From positions 3,581,870 to 3,645,869 of the forward strand of contig NC_090187.1 of NCBI RefSeq assembly GCF_024679245.1: a stretch of 64,000 bases of DNA. The letters are read 5' to 3'. Below are positions 12,471-24,510 of the stretch, one piece after another. Each line of letters starts with the position of its first letter. The first letter of the stretch is position 1. Below the pieces are notes generated by a model that had not been told where the DNA came from, made no database searches, and saw nothing but the letters and a program-made list of their open reading frames with translations. This DNA comes from Pseudorasbora parva. Lineage: Eukaryota; Chordata; Actinopteri; Cypriniformes; Gobionidae. The position numbers and the translations under genes were made by a program.

Positions 12471-12604
12471 TTCAAACAGTAGAGCATAGCGCAACCAACG
12501 CCAAGATCATAGGTTTGATTTCAAGCAAAAATCACACACATGATCTGATAAAAATTTATATGGCATTTCTTCAGATTAGTGTCTAACAAATGCATAAATG
12601 TAAA
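12471..12604 (+). mobile_element. tRNA-derived SINE (degenerate)
   Basis: The head reads AGTAGAGCATAGCGCAACCA with a degenerate pol III B box AGGTTTGATTTC at about 12511-12522. The 3' part (CTGATAAAAATTTATATGGC ... GTCTAACAAATGCATAAATG) follows the order of a tRNA-derived cyprinid SINE known to me, whose tail reads GTCTGCCAAATGCATAAATG. It sits immediately after the (GT)n tract. Its promoter boxes are mutated and it is probably silent. Confidence 0.7.
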
Positions 12605-13956
12605 TCCCCTCAGAGAGGTGGTTTAAGAAACTCACACCATATATTCTGGGTCTGGGAAACTGCATTTACCAACCAAATGTAGTGGGCCAAACATCAGAAT
12701 CATAAAATAAATGTTAAATGCAAATTCCACACCTCAGTGTTGAAACTTTCCAGGCATGTTCATGATCCTAAATGAGAAACAGACATTTCAAAGAAAAACA
12801 AGAAAAAAAAGTGTTTTAAGGTCATAACAATAACAATCTGCCTCAGTAATCATAATTCTGTATGGACATTATTAAAAGTGTTTGTTTTACTCACTGCCTC
12901 TAGTATCCATGACCACTGGCACACTTTTTTCCATTGAGATGACTGGGCAAAAGTGTCACATTCAACCTGAATTAACCTATTGTTAAGTCTTGCAAACATG
13001 TTGCCTCAGGTATGTTTTTTTCCAGTGAGCATGTGTTGCAATGTAAGGCCTAATGCTGTCTAATCACATGATTCATCCCTCATTCCTTTCTTCCAGGAGT
13101 GTGTACATGAACAGACTCATACTACAGTGGAATTGGCATCTGGCACAGCAGATCACAGCTTTGCGGAGTCAGTCGGGAACGTCCATAAACTCATTCCGGT
13201 GACGTGAACAAGCCCATTAACTGTGAGAAAGAGTGAAGTCACAAGATGAGCCACCGCATGCGTAAACAACCGCATACACATTTACATCTGAGCACATCCC
13301 ACTGGTCCTCACAAGAGGATGAATAAGCCGTAGAAGAATGGGAATGTGAATGAAAAGGGGAGTGATTCTCAAACGCTGAGCATAAACAACAGCTCCTGAG
13401 TGTTATGATTCAGGAAACACCGGGCACTGTGCCACAGACTCCACCCTACTGGGTCAACCGTGTCATTTCCAGGAGCTTCCCTAACAGATTTACACATAAT
13501 GACAGCAATGTTTCCCAAACACTCATTGTTTTACATGAGCATTCGTAAGTAGCATTTAAAGGTACAAAACAAACTTTTTTTTGTAAGTTTGGATGGTGAA
13601 ACATACACCATAGACTTTTTGACAACATCTTAAATGATGTATTTAAAGTTATCCACTTTATTTCTCACGTAAGTTTTGTAAATTAAACCTGTCTGGCTTC
13701 CGGTGTCCTCCACTGTAACTGCAAATGTACTTTTGCTTTTACTTAAAACTCACTTGATATACCACAGCAAAAACGACTAGCCTAACTGATATACTATTAA
13801 AGACAAATAAACAGTCAGTATAATATAAGAACACATACAATACACACATTATAAGTAGAGATTAATACTATATGACAAAGTTTATATTTGCGTCTGTTCA
13901 AGCGCAAGTAAAGATGAAAGAGAAATGTATTTGGTGTTCAAGCACTGTCTGAAACA

Positions 13957-13958
<2 letters not shown>
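12605..13958. other. single-copy non-coding DNA
   Basis: No gene or mobile element recognised. 13095-13450 has balanced composition and no tandem repeats, so it could be conserved, but nothing specific supports this. Confidence 0.35.

Positions 13959-14046
<88 letters not shown>
13959..14046. repeat. (TC)n microsatellite
   Basis: About 44 uninterrupted TC dinucleotides; SLSLSL and ERERER frames are artefacts. Confidence 0.98.
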
Positions 14047-14049
<3 letters not shown>

Positions 14050-14442
14050 CACTTTGGGTGTGAGCACAGATGACAATGCGCGAGTCACGATTTTCGCCTA
14101 TTATTCCACATTTAAAATCGTTTGAATGTGTAAATTGGCAAGACAAAACACATCCAAATGATAAACTTCTACTATGGTTACACTTAGCAGTAATCACATG
14201 TGTGCTTAAATGAGTTCATAAGATGATGTGCAGTGAGATGTTAATTTGCTCAATTTCCGCTCCTCTCCTTCATTCAGACGTCCAGAACACGGAATGTTGC
14301 GTCTGCTGCATGACGGAGCAGGCCAGCCCACTGCCTGAGGCATCACATTTTAAATTTCCGATTATGGTCAATACTGAGGATCAAGACAAAGATTGTTAAA
14401 TAAAGTCTTGAATTTGGTCCTGTTCCTCACACAATTACAAAG
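14047..14442. other. non-coding DNA
   Basis: Nothing recognised. Confidence 0.4.
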
Positions 14443-14622
14443 GCCTGGTTTCACAGAAAGGGTTTAGATTAATCCAGGATTAAGCCCTGGTTCAATTAAT
14501 TAAATAGCTTTTATAAATGTGGCTTAAAAAAAAAACCACATTATCGATATGCATCTTGAGACAGAACCATGGCACTGATATATTTCAGTTAAAACACCTC
14601 AAGCATGTCTAGGACTTGACTC
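14443..14622. mobile_element. MITE fragment (GGCCTGGTTTCACAGA type)
   Basis: GGCCTGGTTTCACAGAAAGG, TTAATCCAGGATTAAGCCCT and GCATCTTGAGACAGAACCAT occur in the order known for a dispersed cyprinid DNA repeat. The right terminus is missing because a foldback element adjoins. Confidence 0.6.
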
Positions 14623-15562
14623 AAAGGATTGGTTCACTTCAAAATGAAAATGTCCTGATAATTTACTCACCCCTGTCTCATCCAAGATGCTTTTGTCTTT
14701 CTTTCTTCAGTGGAAAATAAATTGAGTTTTTTTTTTTGTTGAGAAAAACATTCCAGGATTTTTCTCCATATAATGGACTCCAATGGGAACCAAAAGTCGA
14801 AGGTCCAAATCAATGCAGTTTCAGAGGAAGAGCTTCAGAGGCTCTGGACGATCCCAGACGAGGAATAGGGTCTTGCCAAACCATTGGTAGCACTTAAGAA
14901 TAATGGCCATTACTTAACATTAGTTAACTACATTACTTAACATAAACTGATAATGAAACTGCACTCATAAACCATGTGCTTATCTTTGTTAATGGGAATT
15001 TTACATTTTACATTATGAAAACCTTATTAACATTATAAGAACTAACATGAACAAACCATGAACAGCTGGATTTTTACAAACATCCTTTTGCGAAAAAATG
15101 TAAAACTACGATGCCGCAGAATTGTGAAGGTGAAGATGGAGTGTTTTTTTTGACGAAGGGTGCTTGTATTAGTCTCTATTTGCTTGGTGCGGTACTTCCG
15201 ACATAGCGTGACCTTCCCCACGTGATTGCTCAATCCGTGGCGATCCGCAGAGCAGCACAAGATGAGCAATTTAGGTTAAGAGGTATATACATTTTTCTTT
15301 TTCTTGACAATGGCTGATGGTTTAATTAGATAAGACTCTATTCCTCGTCTGAAGCCTCTGAAGCCCTTCCTTTGAAACTGCTTTGATTTGGACCTTGGTC
15401 ATTGAAGTCCATTATGTGGAGAAAAATCCTGAAATGTTTTTCTCAAAAAAAAAAAAAAAGTAATTTCTTTTCCACTGAAGTAATAAATACGTAAGCATAT
15501 TGGATGAGATGGGGGTGAGTAAATTATCAGGACATTTTAATTTTAAAGTGAACCACTCCTTT
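14623..15562. mobile_element. foldback (palindromic) DNA element, about 940 bp
   Basis: The left arm begins AAAGGATTGGTTCACTTCAA and the right arm ends AAAGTGAACCACTCCTTT. The arms match over about 240 bp (14623-14880 versus about 15320-15562), including TAATTTACTCACCCCTGTCT and its mirror near 15510, and TCTATTCCTCGTCTGAAGCC and its mirror near 14850. The middle contains a TTAACATTAGTTAACTA-type repeat (about 14890-15060) and a mixed segment (15070-15290). No transposase is encoded. Confidence 0.8.
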
Positions 15563-15780
15563 AAGTCTGAATCCGATGGGTATAAATTGAAGATTTGGAT
15601 TTCATTAGATTACTTTTAGGATGATTTTATGTTGTGTTTTGGTGTATTTTATGGGCATGTTTTGACTCAGGGTTCAGGTTCAGGTCTAACCCATAGGCAC
15701 GTGCACAGAACGCCTCTATCTCTGGACTCTAATAACGTCTAGACTGATATTTTCCTCCTATCATGCCCTGACTCTTTCTG
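15563..15780. other. non-coding DNA
   Basis: Short spacer without recognisable features. Confidence 0.4.
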
Positions 15781-15789
15781 TGAGTAATT

Positions 15790-15865
15790 TTGTCATGGGT
15801 GGCCCGGCTCAGTGCCAGGCAGAGAGATTGTTGGTGGTTTGATTCCCGTTGTCGGAGACTAAACA
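15790..15865 (+). mobile_element. possible tRNA-like (SINE head) relic
   Basis: TGGCCCGGCTCAGTG resembles a pol III A box. GGTTTGATTCCCG, about 30 bp downstream (15836-15848), closely resembles a B box (GGTTCGANNCC). No cloverleaf could be drawn with confidence, so this is not called as a tRNA gene. Confidence 0.3.
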
Positions 15866-16032
15866 GACTGCTGTGCGTTTGCGGTGCCACAGATTGCATT
15901 ATCACAACCGTGCTAAAAACTGGAACACGTTTGGTGTTTATTAATAGATAATTACAAACAATTACAAACACTGAGGGGGAGGAAAAGGTAATTCCTTTAA
16001 CTAAATAAAATGGGCAACTTATAAAATAGGTA

Positions 16033-16304
16033 GGTTACTCTTTATTTCGATAGTCCATTTTAAACATTTTACTAACTAAGTACATTTGCAACTATATGCC
16101 AGCTAAATATGGTTAGGTGTTAGGGTTTGGGCTAGTAGAATGAGTTGAGTTGTATTTGCCAAGTTACTTATGGTCAGTAGAATATCTGTTGGGGGACCAA
16201 CAAAATAAAGTTTTAGTAAATATTAATCAGACATGATAGTTAGTTGACATGTAGTTGCAAAGTTACTTAAAGTCTAAAGTGGACTATCGAAATAAAGTGT
16301 TACC
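16033..16304. mobile_element. MITE of the GGTAACACTTTA-ended family
   Basis: Left end GGTTACTCTTTATTTCGATA, right end in reverse GGTAACACTTTATTTCGATAG. The next bases (GTCCATTTTAAAC / GTCCACTTTAGAC) also mirror. The centre carries GTTAGGGTTTGGGCTAGTAG like the copy at 541-832. Confidence 0.8.
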
Positions 16305-16319
16305 CATAGATAACGGGTA

Positions 16320-16680
16320 TACTAAACACATGTGGCAATGTCTTTATATTCAGACAGATTCAGAGCTCAGTGAAGTGGATTTATCTCCTCTGTCCCCTCC
16401 TGGGCTATTCCCATATTAGTGTCCGTGCTGCTCTCCAGGGCCGGCAGGCTGGGAAAGGCAGCAGCCTGGCGTTCTCACATTCGGTCCAGGCCGCTTGTAC
16501 ATTGGCCAGATGTGTGGATGAAGGATAGACCACCAAACCAGCTCAGATGAGTTCAGAGCAGCACAGCCAATCGCTTTACAGCTACACAAACCTGCAGGGA
16601 GACATCAGCTGATTACCGCATATACGGATGAGGAACTGATCTGGATTGATTTCATGGAAAAGATGCTGGCACATCAAGTT
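16320..16680. promoter_or_regulatory. single-copy block, candidate conserved non-coding element
   Basis: Balanced-composition DNA (for example around GGCCGGCAGGCTGGGAAAGG) with no repeat signature, flanked by transposon-derived sequence. No protein-like frame. Regulatory role is inference only. Confidence 0.2.
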
Positions 16681-17116
16681 TTGATTGGTTTGTTTGATTT
16701 ATTTTAAACTCAGCAAGAAATTAAAATTCACCCTATTTATTTTCTGAATGCATATTATAAGTATATCTTATTGTGAAAATTAATCAGTGAATATATAGCA
16801 TGTAAAAACCTTGCAATCAAAATATCATAATTGAATCTACCAGTGAAAACATCAGACTGATATATGCGAGATTCTTCAATCATTCCGTCGCTTAAACCCG
16901 TCCCTGCAATCTCTGCATCCAATCAGCAAACAATGAGTACACCAAGTTCCGCCTTACATTTTCTCTTTTTTGATAATCCATTGTTTTGTAGGTCACGGAA
17001 GAATATACGGAAGAAACTCTCTCTCACTACTTCCATTTTATTGCAACTTTAAAGCATGCACAATGGTATTGAAAATCAACAGATTTAAACATTTAATGTA
17101 TTATTTTTACTTTTTT

Positions 17117-17700
17117 AAAGCTGCACTATATATATAACTTTTCTTTATGTTAGAGGTCACCTTTTCAAAACTAAGGTGTAGTTTGATGATGCAGAGTTTG
17201 AGCGCAGAATCTTGGGACATGTGGTCTTCACCTCACAGCCCGTGGGAAAGGATCAGGACAAGACTCGGGCAGAAATCATGTTGATGTATGAGATTATTAA
17301 CGTTACTGTAGTGTGAAGCAGAGCAGGAGTGAGTGTTGAAGAGCTGAACAAGACCACTGGAGCGATTGTTAATGAGATGAACAACACATACCTCACGAGT
17401 AGAGGGATTTTTATTATGACACAATCGCCGGTGCCATTTCCGCTTTTCCGGTCATGAGTGTGAGGTAACGCAGCTCTGTTGATCGTATTAGACACATTTG
17501 AGTGTGTTGAGATGATTGTTCACATTGCAGTGAGAGTAAAGCCTTTCTGCAGAATAAAACCGGAAACCGAGGCTAATGCAGATATGACGCAATTGACAGG
17601 CGATGCTCTCACATGTCCCGGTTCCTTGGTTAAAATAGCCATTTTTTTCACAATTTACAAATAGCGGAAAACAAATGGTAAGTACTCAACTGAACAAAAT
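17117..17700. mobile_element. fragment of AAAGCTGCACTATAT-ended dispersed repeat
   Basis: Begins AAAGCTGCACTATATATATA and continues through TTAGAGGTCACCTTTTCAAA, the start of a cyprinid repeat I recognise. The inverted right terminus was not found, so the copy is truncated. Overlapping frames on both strands at 17233-17664 have no domain. Confidence 0.5.
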
Positions 17701-18248
17701 ATATAACACTGGCCTGTGTTTTTTCTTTTGTTGTTTGTTGTTTGTTTTTCGCAATATGTAAGCTTTTGGATAAAATAAAATAAAAACACTATAGAAAATT
17801 GTTTTATATTTTTTGACTTACATTATCCCTAATGTTTTCTACGATGTTTGAATCCAGGACTGTGTCACTGCATTGCCTGTTAATATTAATATACATATAA
17901 GTTTGTATTCCCTAAAATAAACTGTATTACAATGTCTAAACAGTACAATTGGACTTTGATGTTCATTCACATTGCACATAACCTTTTTAAGACTCTAAAA
18001 TGTAAAATCCTTGAGCATTTGTATAGCCAACCACTCTTAAAACATATGATTCTTTATTGGTGTTTGTTATAGATTAAGGTTCAATAAAGAACCTTTAACA
18101 TCCATGGAACCTTTTAATTTCTCAAAAGCTTCATTATAGTGTAAGAAAAAAAAAGTTTCTTTTAAGACCTTCCTTCTTCTATACATCGCTAATGTAAGCA
18201 AATTCAACACTTGCAGTCAAAAGCTTTAGCACTACAAATGTATGCCCA
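17701..18248. other. AT-rich DNA with a small MITE-like piece
   Basis: 18030-18170 contains GATTCTTTATTGGTGTTT and GGTTCAATAAAGAACCTTTA in inverted relation, typical of a small dispersed fish MITE. The rest is AT-rich without features. Confidence 0.4.
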
Positions 18249-18428
18249 CACTCTAAAAAATTCTTGGTAAAAAACAACCCAATGTTGGGTCAAATATAGA
18301 CTAAGCCAGCAATTGGGTTGTTTTAAGCAAATATTTAACCCAACCGCAGGATTAGAACAACCCAATTGCTGGGTTAGTCCATATTTGACCCAACATTGGG
18401 TTAAAACAACCCAACATTTTTTAGAGTG
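18249..18428. mobile_element. palindromic MITE, CACTCTAAAAAA ends (180 bp)
   Basis: Starts CACTCTAAAAAATTCTTGG and ends CATTTTTTAGAGTG. Inside, AACCCAATGTTGGGTCAAATAT is mirrored by ATATTTGACCCAACATTGGG, and AGCAATTGGGTTGTT by AACAACCCAATTGCT, so nearly the whole element can fold. Minus and plus frames reading CWVVLTQCWV are artefacts of the palindrome. Confidence 0.9.
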
Positions 18429-18488
18429 CATTAATACAGATTATTATTATTTCAAATATGACGCATATTATGAATGGACCCCCCCCCC

Positions 18489-19728
<1,240 letters not shown>

Positions 19729-19809
<81 letters not shown>
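19729..19809. repeat. (AG)n microsatellite
   Basis: About 40 AG dinucleotides. Confidence 0.98.
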
Positions 19810-19810
<1 letters not shown>

Positions 19811-20991
19811 TGTTTTAGGTCACTGACTCTGCAGCCACAACAGACTCCAAGACTGCAACCAGAGGCCAGTTGTGCACCTTCTTCTCCAGAGTGACCAGAG
19901 GAACCCGACCTCATGAACCGGTTCAGTGTCGACACCTTCCCTTTCAGCTGTCATTGCGCTTTTTACAATCTCCACCAGCAAAGTGGAGCATCGACAGGAA
20001 ACCACTTTATCGGGAGCGCAAACTTTCTCAGAAAGCCATCCATCACAAATCAGACACAGTTACAGGGGACTAAAGATAGAGCCAAACACAAGACCATGAG
20101 TTTTACTACAAGGGAAAAAAAACACTTACATATACATTTAATGCACTGTAAGTCCCTTCAGAGCAAATGTACGATTTGGTTAGCGAGTTGTGATCCCTCT
20201 CAAATGGTGGTTTTGATGTTTTTGATTGTTTTACTGAAACATGCTGACATCCGCACACGAGACTTGCTGGTATCTTGTATTATAAACCAAGACTGCAGCC
20301 AATAAACGCCCACGTAGTTCTCTGATCTGGCATATGGATAAAAAAGAGGAAGACATGAACCATGGGACAGTTTTGTGCTTGTTTTATGTGGTGCCCTATG
20401 TAAAAAAAAACTGAAGAACACCAAAGCAAGCAAAACAAAGACATGACTTGGTATTTGATTTATTCAGCGTTCCTGGATTTCTTAATCTATACTCAACTCA
20501 AAAGTATGGTTCAATGTCAGTTTGGCCATCAGCAGGATCCATGTGAACTTGCATGTGCAAATTTTGAATATGCTTTCGATCAGCAGCTGTTTATTAGCAC
20601 AATATAGTCATAGTACTCATTTAAGCTAAGCTTTTAAAAATGTACAACACAGTCACTGGGCTCGCCATGTCCCGGACACCAATATTTTAACAGTTTAAAC
20701 CAAAAGATAAAACACCTTCTAGCAATCTGGCATTTTGGTATTGAGATAAATGTTCAGATCATGATTTTTTGGTAGTATTACATCACATCAGGATTATATA
20801 TTAGCATAATTTGTTGTTTGTTTATTGCATCTGACATCATGTGATGTGACGTCATGCATAACTGATGTCATGCTTTCCATGTTTCCACTCTTATACAGTA
20901 GGGGGCACTATTACACATCTCTTGAAAGAGTACAAAATCTCCTGATCAAAACACATGCGAAGAAGATGCAGAAACATGTTAAACCATGTGT
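19810..20991. other. single-copy non-coding DNA
   Basis: No gene recognised. A 130-codon frame at 19913-20305 lacks domain features and is embedded in ordinary non-coding composition. Confidence 0.4.
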
Positions 20992-21213
20992 AATCATATT
21001 ACGGATGCACCGAATCCAGGATTCGGGTTTGGATTCGGACAAATATTGGGCTTTTTGACTGGGTTCGGTTTCTGCCGAACCTTAGAATTTCTTTCCACCG
21101 AACCGAACCTGCTTGCACTACGTGATACTGGTCGAAAATGTTGCTGCGGTTGATTATGGCAACATGTTTACTAGGTGGACCGTTCGGATGCAGTAGGCTG
21201 TGAGAAAGTGAAA

Positions 21214-21336
21214 ATGGAACTTGTGAACAGAAAATGTGTTGTTTGGCAGTACTTTCAGTCACAAGAAGGCACTTCAAGTCGAGCTATATGTTCAATTTGC
21301 AATGCCGATTTGTCTCGTGGTGGCATGAAACCCTAA
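21214..21336 (+). pseudogene. N-terminal fragment of hAT transposase (half BED zinc finger)
   Basis: A 40-codon frame starts at ATG 21214 and stops at 21334-21336. It contains VVWQYFQ at residues 9-15 and AICSIC at about residues 25-30, then ADLSRGG. The aromatic W-x-Y-F motif followed by C-x2-C is the first half of a BED-type zinc finger, the DNA-binding domain at the start of many hAT transposases. The His/Cys second half, the DDE core and the hAT dimerisation region are absent. The element at 21349 begins 13 bases after the stop. It lies inside termini with an 8-bp target duplication, supporting the assignment. Non-functional remnant. Confidence 0.75.
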
Positions 21337-21348
21337 ACAATAGCCACT

Positions 21349-22057
21349 GGATGTCCGGTTCGCGAACAAATCGTTCTTTTTAACCGGATCTTTTTAGTGA
21401 TCCGGTTGAACCAGTTCACCAAATCGGACTGAATCGGTTCGCGTCTCAAATCAGCGCTGATCTCACAAGTTACTATAGTTACTCACTTTCTAATATGAGT
21501 GACAGTCCCTCAGACTAGAAATAAACTAATATCTTGAAGTATATGTTATTACTCCAACAGTTGACTGAACTGAGACATGTTTTGCTGTGAGAACCGGTGA
21601 GCTGAGATACTGCATGCGTGATAGCGTCGTCTTGAACCGAACTGTTTCTCTCGGAGTGGGACGGCTGCTGTTTCTCTCGGAAAACTGATGCTGATAATAA
21701 ATGAGCACGGGTGAACCAAGGATTTGTGTAAATTTATGTTATGTCAATGTAAGATTATTTAATCTGTGTAAAACATCAGTGTTTGCACGACAGTGGCGGT
21801 ATTGAGTGCTTTTGCAAAACATGAATTAAAAAACGTATCCAAGATGATGATGACAATAATAATTATTACTATACTAAGTTTTGATTACAAATACTTTATA
21901 TGAATGTGTTTGAATGTATTTTCATCCGCTGGGATGATAGAAATTATGTCATTACGTAAGGACGTAAAAGAAGCGGTGATCTGTTTTTTTTAACCAGTTC
22001 ATTGAAACGAACTGTCCGAAAGAACCGGTTCGCGGAAAAGAACCGAACTTCCCATCC
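21349..22057. mobile_element. element nested in the hAT relic (GTTCGCGAAC ends)
   Basis: Left end GGATGTCCGGTTCGCGAAC; right end in reverse GGATGGGAAGTTCGGTTCTT followed by TTCCGCGAACCGGTTC. Imperfect inverted ends are rich in GAACCGGTTC-type palindromes, and ACCGGATC/GATCCGGT occurs near 21384-21405. No target duplication could be identified. No coding capacity seen. Confidence 0.55.
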
Positions 22058-22328
22058 GAGAGAATAAGAGTTGTGCATGAAGGAATCTACAGACAGCAAT
22101 ACGGCACAGTCATCCTGGCATAATGTTGCCTTTTTTTTAAATTAAAATTAAATTAAAAATACACTTCTGTGGACGTTGTTTATGTCATTAATGTGTTTAC
22201 TGTGATAATGGACTGAAGATGGGAGTTGGATTCGGTATTCGGTTTCGGATTCGGCAGAATCTTAACCAGTGGAATCGGTATTCGGCCGAACCTCAAAAAT
22301 TTGGTTTCGGTGCATCCCTAAATCATAT

Positions 22329-22648
22329 GCATATGTGAAAAAAAACAAACAAACACAAAACGCAATCACCAACATTAAACATAACTGACTTGTGGTCCGC
22401 AGTGGAGGGGCTCGAGGAAGCAGCTTCAGCTCCATCTTAGATATAGGAAGAAGAGCAATGGGATGCCTAAATGTATTGGTGGCTTTTGGGAGGTGGAGAG
22501 ATGACAGACGGAGGTATGTGGCTGCTTATATGCTTTGGCAGTTAGTTGAAAGGGCATTCACTCATCCCAGACCTGCACTTGTGAATTTTGTTAAATGAGA
22601 GATAAGATGGGTTCACTCCTCCTCAAATTACATTGTGAACTTCACATA
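22329..22648. other. short non-coding spacer
   Basis: Nothing recognised. Confidence 0.4.
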
Positions 22649-22725
22649 AACCAGAACTGATTTACTTAAGTTAATGAATGAAATGTCGACCCAGGACGAG
22701 CTATAGGACTGTGAAGCATTGGGGA
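22649..22725 (+). repeat. dispersed repeat, inverted partner of 30990-31060
   Basis: AACTGATTTACTTAAGTTAA, TGTCGACCCAGGACGAGCTA and TAGGACTGTGAAGCATT are matched in reverse complement at 30990-31060 over about 70 bp with few mismatches. Family unknown to me. Confidence 0.75.
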
Positions 22726-22937
22726 TATTAATGTACATCTCTTTCTTTTGATATACTGTATGCATGTTTAGATATTCATTCAAAAAATATTCTGGCCATG
22801 AAATTTTAATGAAAATGATCAAAAACGCTGGCAGTGGCTGGCAACTTTTTTCAAAAACACTGGAGGATAAAGAGTTAACCAGCGGATAACTGCTTGCATT
22901 ACTTCCATTACGTTAGTCAAAAAAAGAAAAGACAAAT

Positions 22938-23097
22938 GGTAACACTTTATTTTCAGGGGATGTAGTTACACATTACTACATGCTATATTAATAGCAGTGA
23001 ATTCTGCATAATTACAAAAAAAACAACAACAACAACAAAAAAAAACCTAAACCTTACCAATAATCAGTACATGTAGTTAATTATTATTACTCAATAT
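22938..23097. mobile_element. outer DNA-element fragment interrupted by the minisatellite element
   Basis: Begins TGGTAACACTTTATTTTCAG and contains GTTAATTATTATTACTCAAT. The same motif (57910-57935) precedes the sister minisatellite element at 58 kb. Confidence 0.55.
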
Positions 23098-24510
23098 GAC
23101 CCAACTTTATATTAGGTGGCCTTAAGTACTATGTACTTACATCAAAAAATAAGTACTATGTACTTACTGTGTTCAAATTATATTGCCAAAGAACCTTTGC
23201 TGACATTGAGGTGAGATACGGGTAGAGTTGGGGACAGGTGTGGTGGTGTGGGTCAGTTTAAGGGTAGAGTTAGGGACAGGTGTGGTGGTGTGGGTCAGTT
23301 TAAGGGTAGAGTTAGGAACAGGTGAGGTGGTGTGGGTCAGTTTAAGGGTAGAGTTAGGGACAGGTGAGGTGGTGTGGGTCAGTTTAAGGGTAGAGTTAGG
23401 AACAGGTGAGGTGGTGTGGGTCAGTTTAAGGGTAGAGTTAGGAACAGGTGAGGTGGTGTGGGTCAGTTTAAGGGTAGAGTTAGGGACAGGTGAGGTGGTG
23501 TGGGTCAGTTTAAGGGTAGAGTTAGGAACAGGTGAGGTGGTGTGGGTCAGTTTAAGGGTAGAGTTAGGGACAGGTGTGGTGGTGTGGGTCAGTTTAAGGG
23601 TAGAGTTAGGGACAGGTGTGGTGGTGTGGGTCAGTTTAAGGGTAGAGTTAGGGACAGGTGTGGTGGTGTGGGTCAGTTTAAGGGTAGAGTTAGGGACAGG
23701 TGAGGTGGTGTGGGTCAGTTTAAGGGTAGAGTTAGGGACAGGTGAGGTGGTGTGGGTCAGTTTAAGGGTAGAGTTAGGGTCAGGTGTGGTGGTGTGGGTC
23801 AGTTTAAGGGTAGAGTTAGGGACAGGTGTGGTGGTGGTCAGTTTAAGGGTAGAGTTAGGGTCAGGTGTGGTGGTGTGGGTCAGTTTAAGGGTAGAGTTAG
23901 GGACAGGTGTGGTGGTGTGGGTCAGTTTAAGGGTAGAGTTAGGGACAGGTGTGGTGGTGTGGGTCAGTTTAAGGGTAGAGTTAGGGACAGGTGTGGTGGT
24001 GTGGGTCAGTTTAAGGGTAGAGTTAGGGACAGGTGTGGTGGTGTGGGTCAGTTTAAGGGTAGAGTTAGGGACACCTGTGGTGGTGTGGGTCAGTTTAAGA
24101 GTAGAGTTAGGGACAGCTGTGGTGGTGTGGGTCAGTTTAAGGGTAGAGTTAGGGACAGGTGTGGTGGTGTGGGTCAGTTTAAGGGTAGAGTTAGGGACAG
24201 GTGTGGTGGTGTGGGTCAGTTTAAGGGTAGAGTTAGAGACAGGTGTGGTGGTGTGGGTCAGTTTAAGGGTAGAGTTAGGGACAGGTGTGGTGGTGTGGGT
24301 CAGTTTAAGGGTAGAGTTAGGGACAGGTGTGGTGGTGTGGGTCAGTTTAAGGGTAGAGTTAGGGTCAGGTGTGGTGGTGTGGGTCAGTTTAAGGGTAGGG
24401 TTAGGGTCAGCTGTGGTGGTGTGGGTCAGTTTAAGGGTAGAGTTAGGTGTAAGGGAACTGCCAACTGTGTAATTACAAATGTAACAGAAAGTAATTACAA
24501 TGTAACTACA
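23098..24510. mobile_element. non-autonomous DNA element carrying a 42-bp minisatellite (copy 1)
   Basis: The left end GACCCAACTTTATATTAGGT, then GGCCTTAAGTACTATGTACT, is shared with the copy at 58018-58864. Both copies have the same unique sequence before the array (AAAGCACCTTTGCTGACATT, AAAGAACC in this copy) and after it (AAGGGAACTGCCAACTGTGT). The right inverted terminus present in copy 2 is missing here, so this copy is truncated at about 24510. Confidence 0.75.
23220..24447. repeat. 42-bp minisatellite, about 29 units
   Basis: The unit is GGGACAGGTGTGGTGGTGTG followed by GGTCAGTTTAAGGGTAGAGTTA. Variants: GAGG for GTGG in runs of adjacent units (for example about 23300-23560), GTCAGG for GACAGG, and one unit 3 bp shorter near 23830. 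Because 42 is divisible by 3 and the unit has no stop in two plus-strand frames, frames of 414 and 263 codons stay open. Their 14-residue period (GTGVVVWVSLRVEL) is simply the translated repeat, not a protein. Confidence 0.97.

Larger units (their letters stand above)
21000..22320 (+). mobile_element. hAT transposon relic with intact 8-bp target duplication
   Basis: The left end TACGGATGCACCGAA and the right end in reverse TAGGGATGCACCGAA match at 14 of 15 bases. AATCATAT directly precedes (20992-20999) and follows (22321-22328) the element, an exact 8-bp duplication diagnostic of the hAT superfamily. Both ends carry repeated ATTCGG/CCGAAT motifs inside the termini (for example 21018-21075 and 22225-22305), as often seen for hAT transposase-binding regions. 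The transposase is reduced to an N-terminal fragment, and a second element sits in the interior. Confidence 0.92.

Noticed and set aside
15790..15865. Functional tRNA gene
   Set aside because: Only A- and B-box-like words are present; acceptor and anticodon stems could not be formed convincingly. Kept as a possible SINE relic.
23220..24447. CRISPR-like array of about 42-bp repeats
   Set aside because: The units are contiguous with no unique spacers, and the genome is a vertebrate.
23220..24447. Interstitial telomere because of GTTAGGG words
   Set aside because: GTTAGGG occurs once per 42-bp unit and not in the tandem TTAGGG register.
23228..24472. 414-codon open frame with 14-residue periodic protein
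   Set aside because: It is the translation of a 42-bp minisatellite with no stop in this frame; other frames, and the minus strand at the 58-kb copy, are also open. No start context, splice signals or non-repeat domain.
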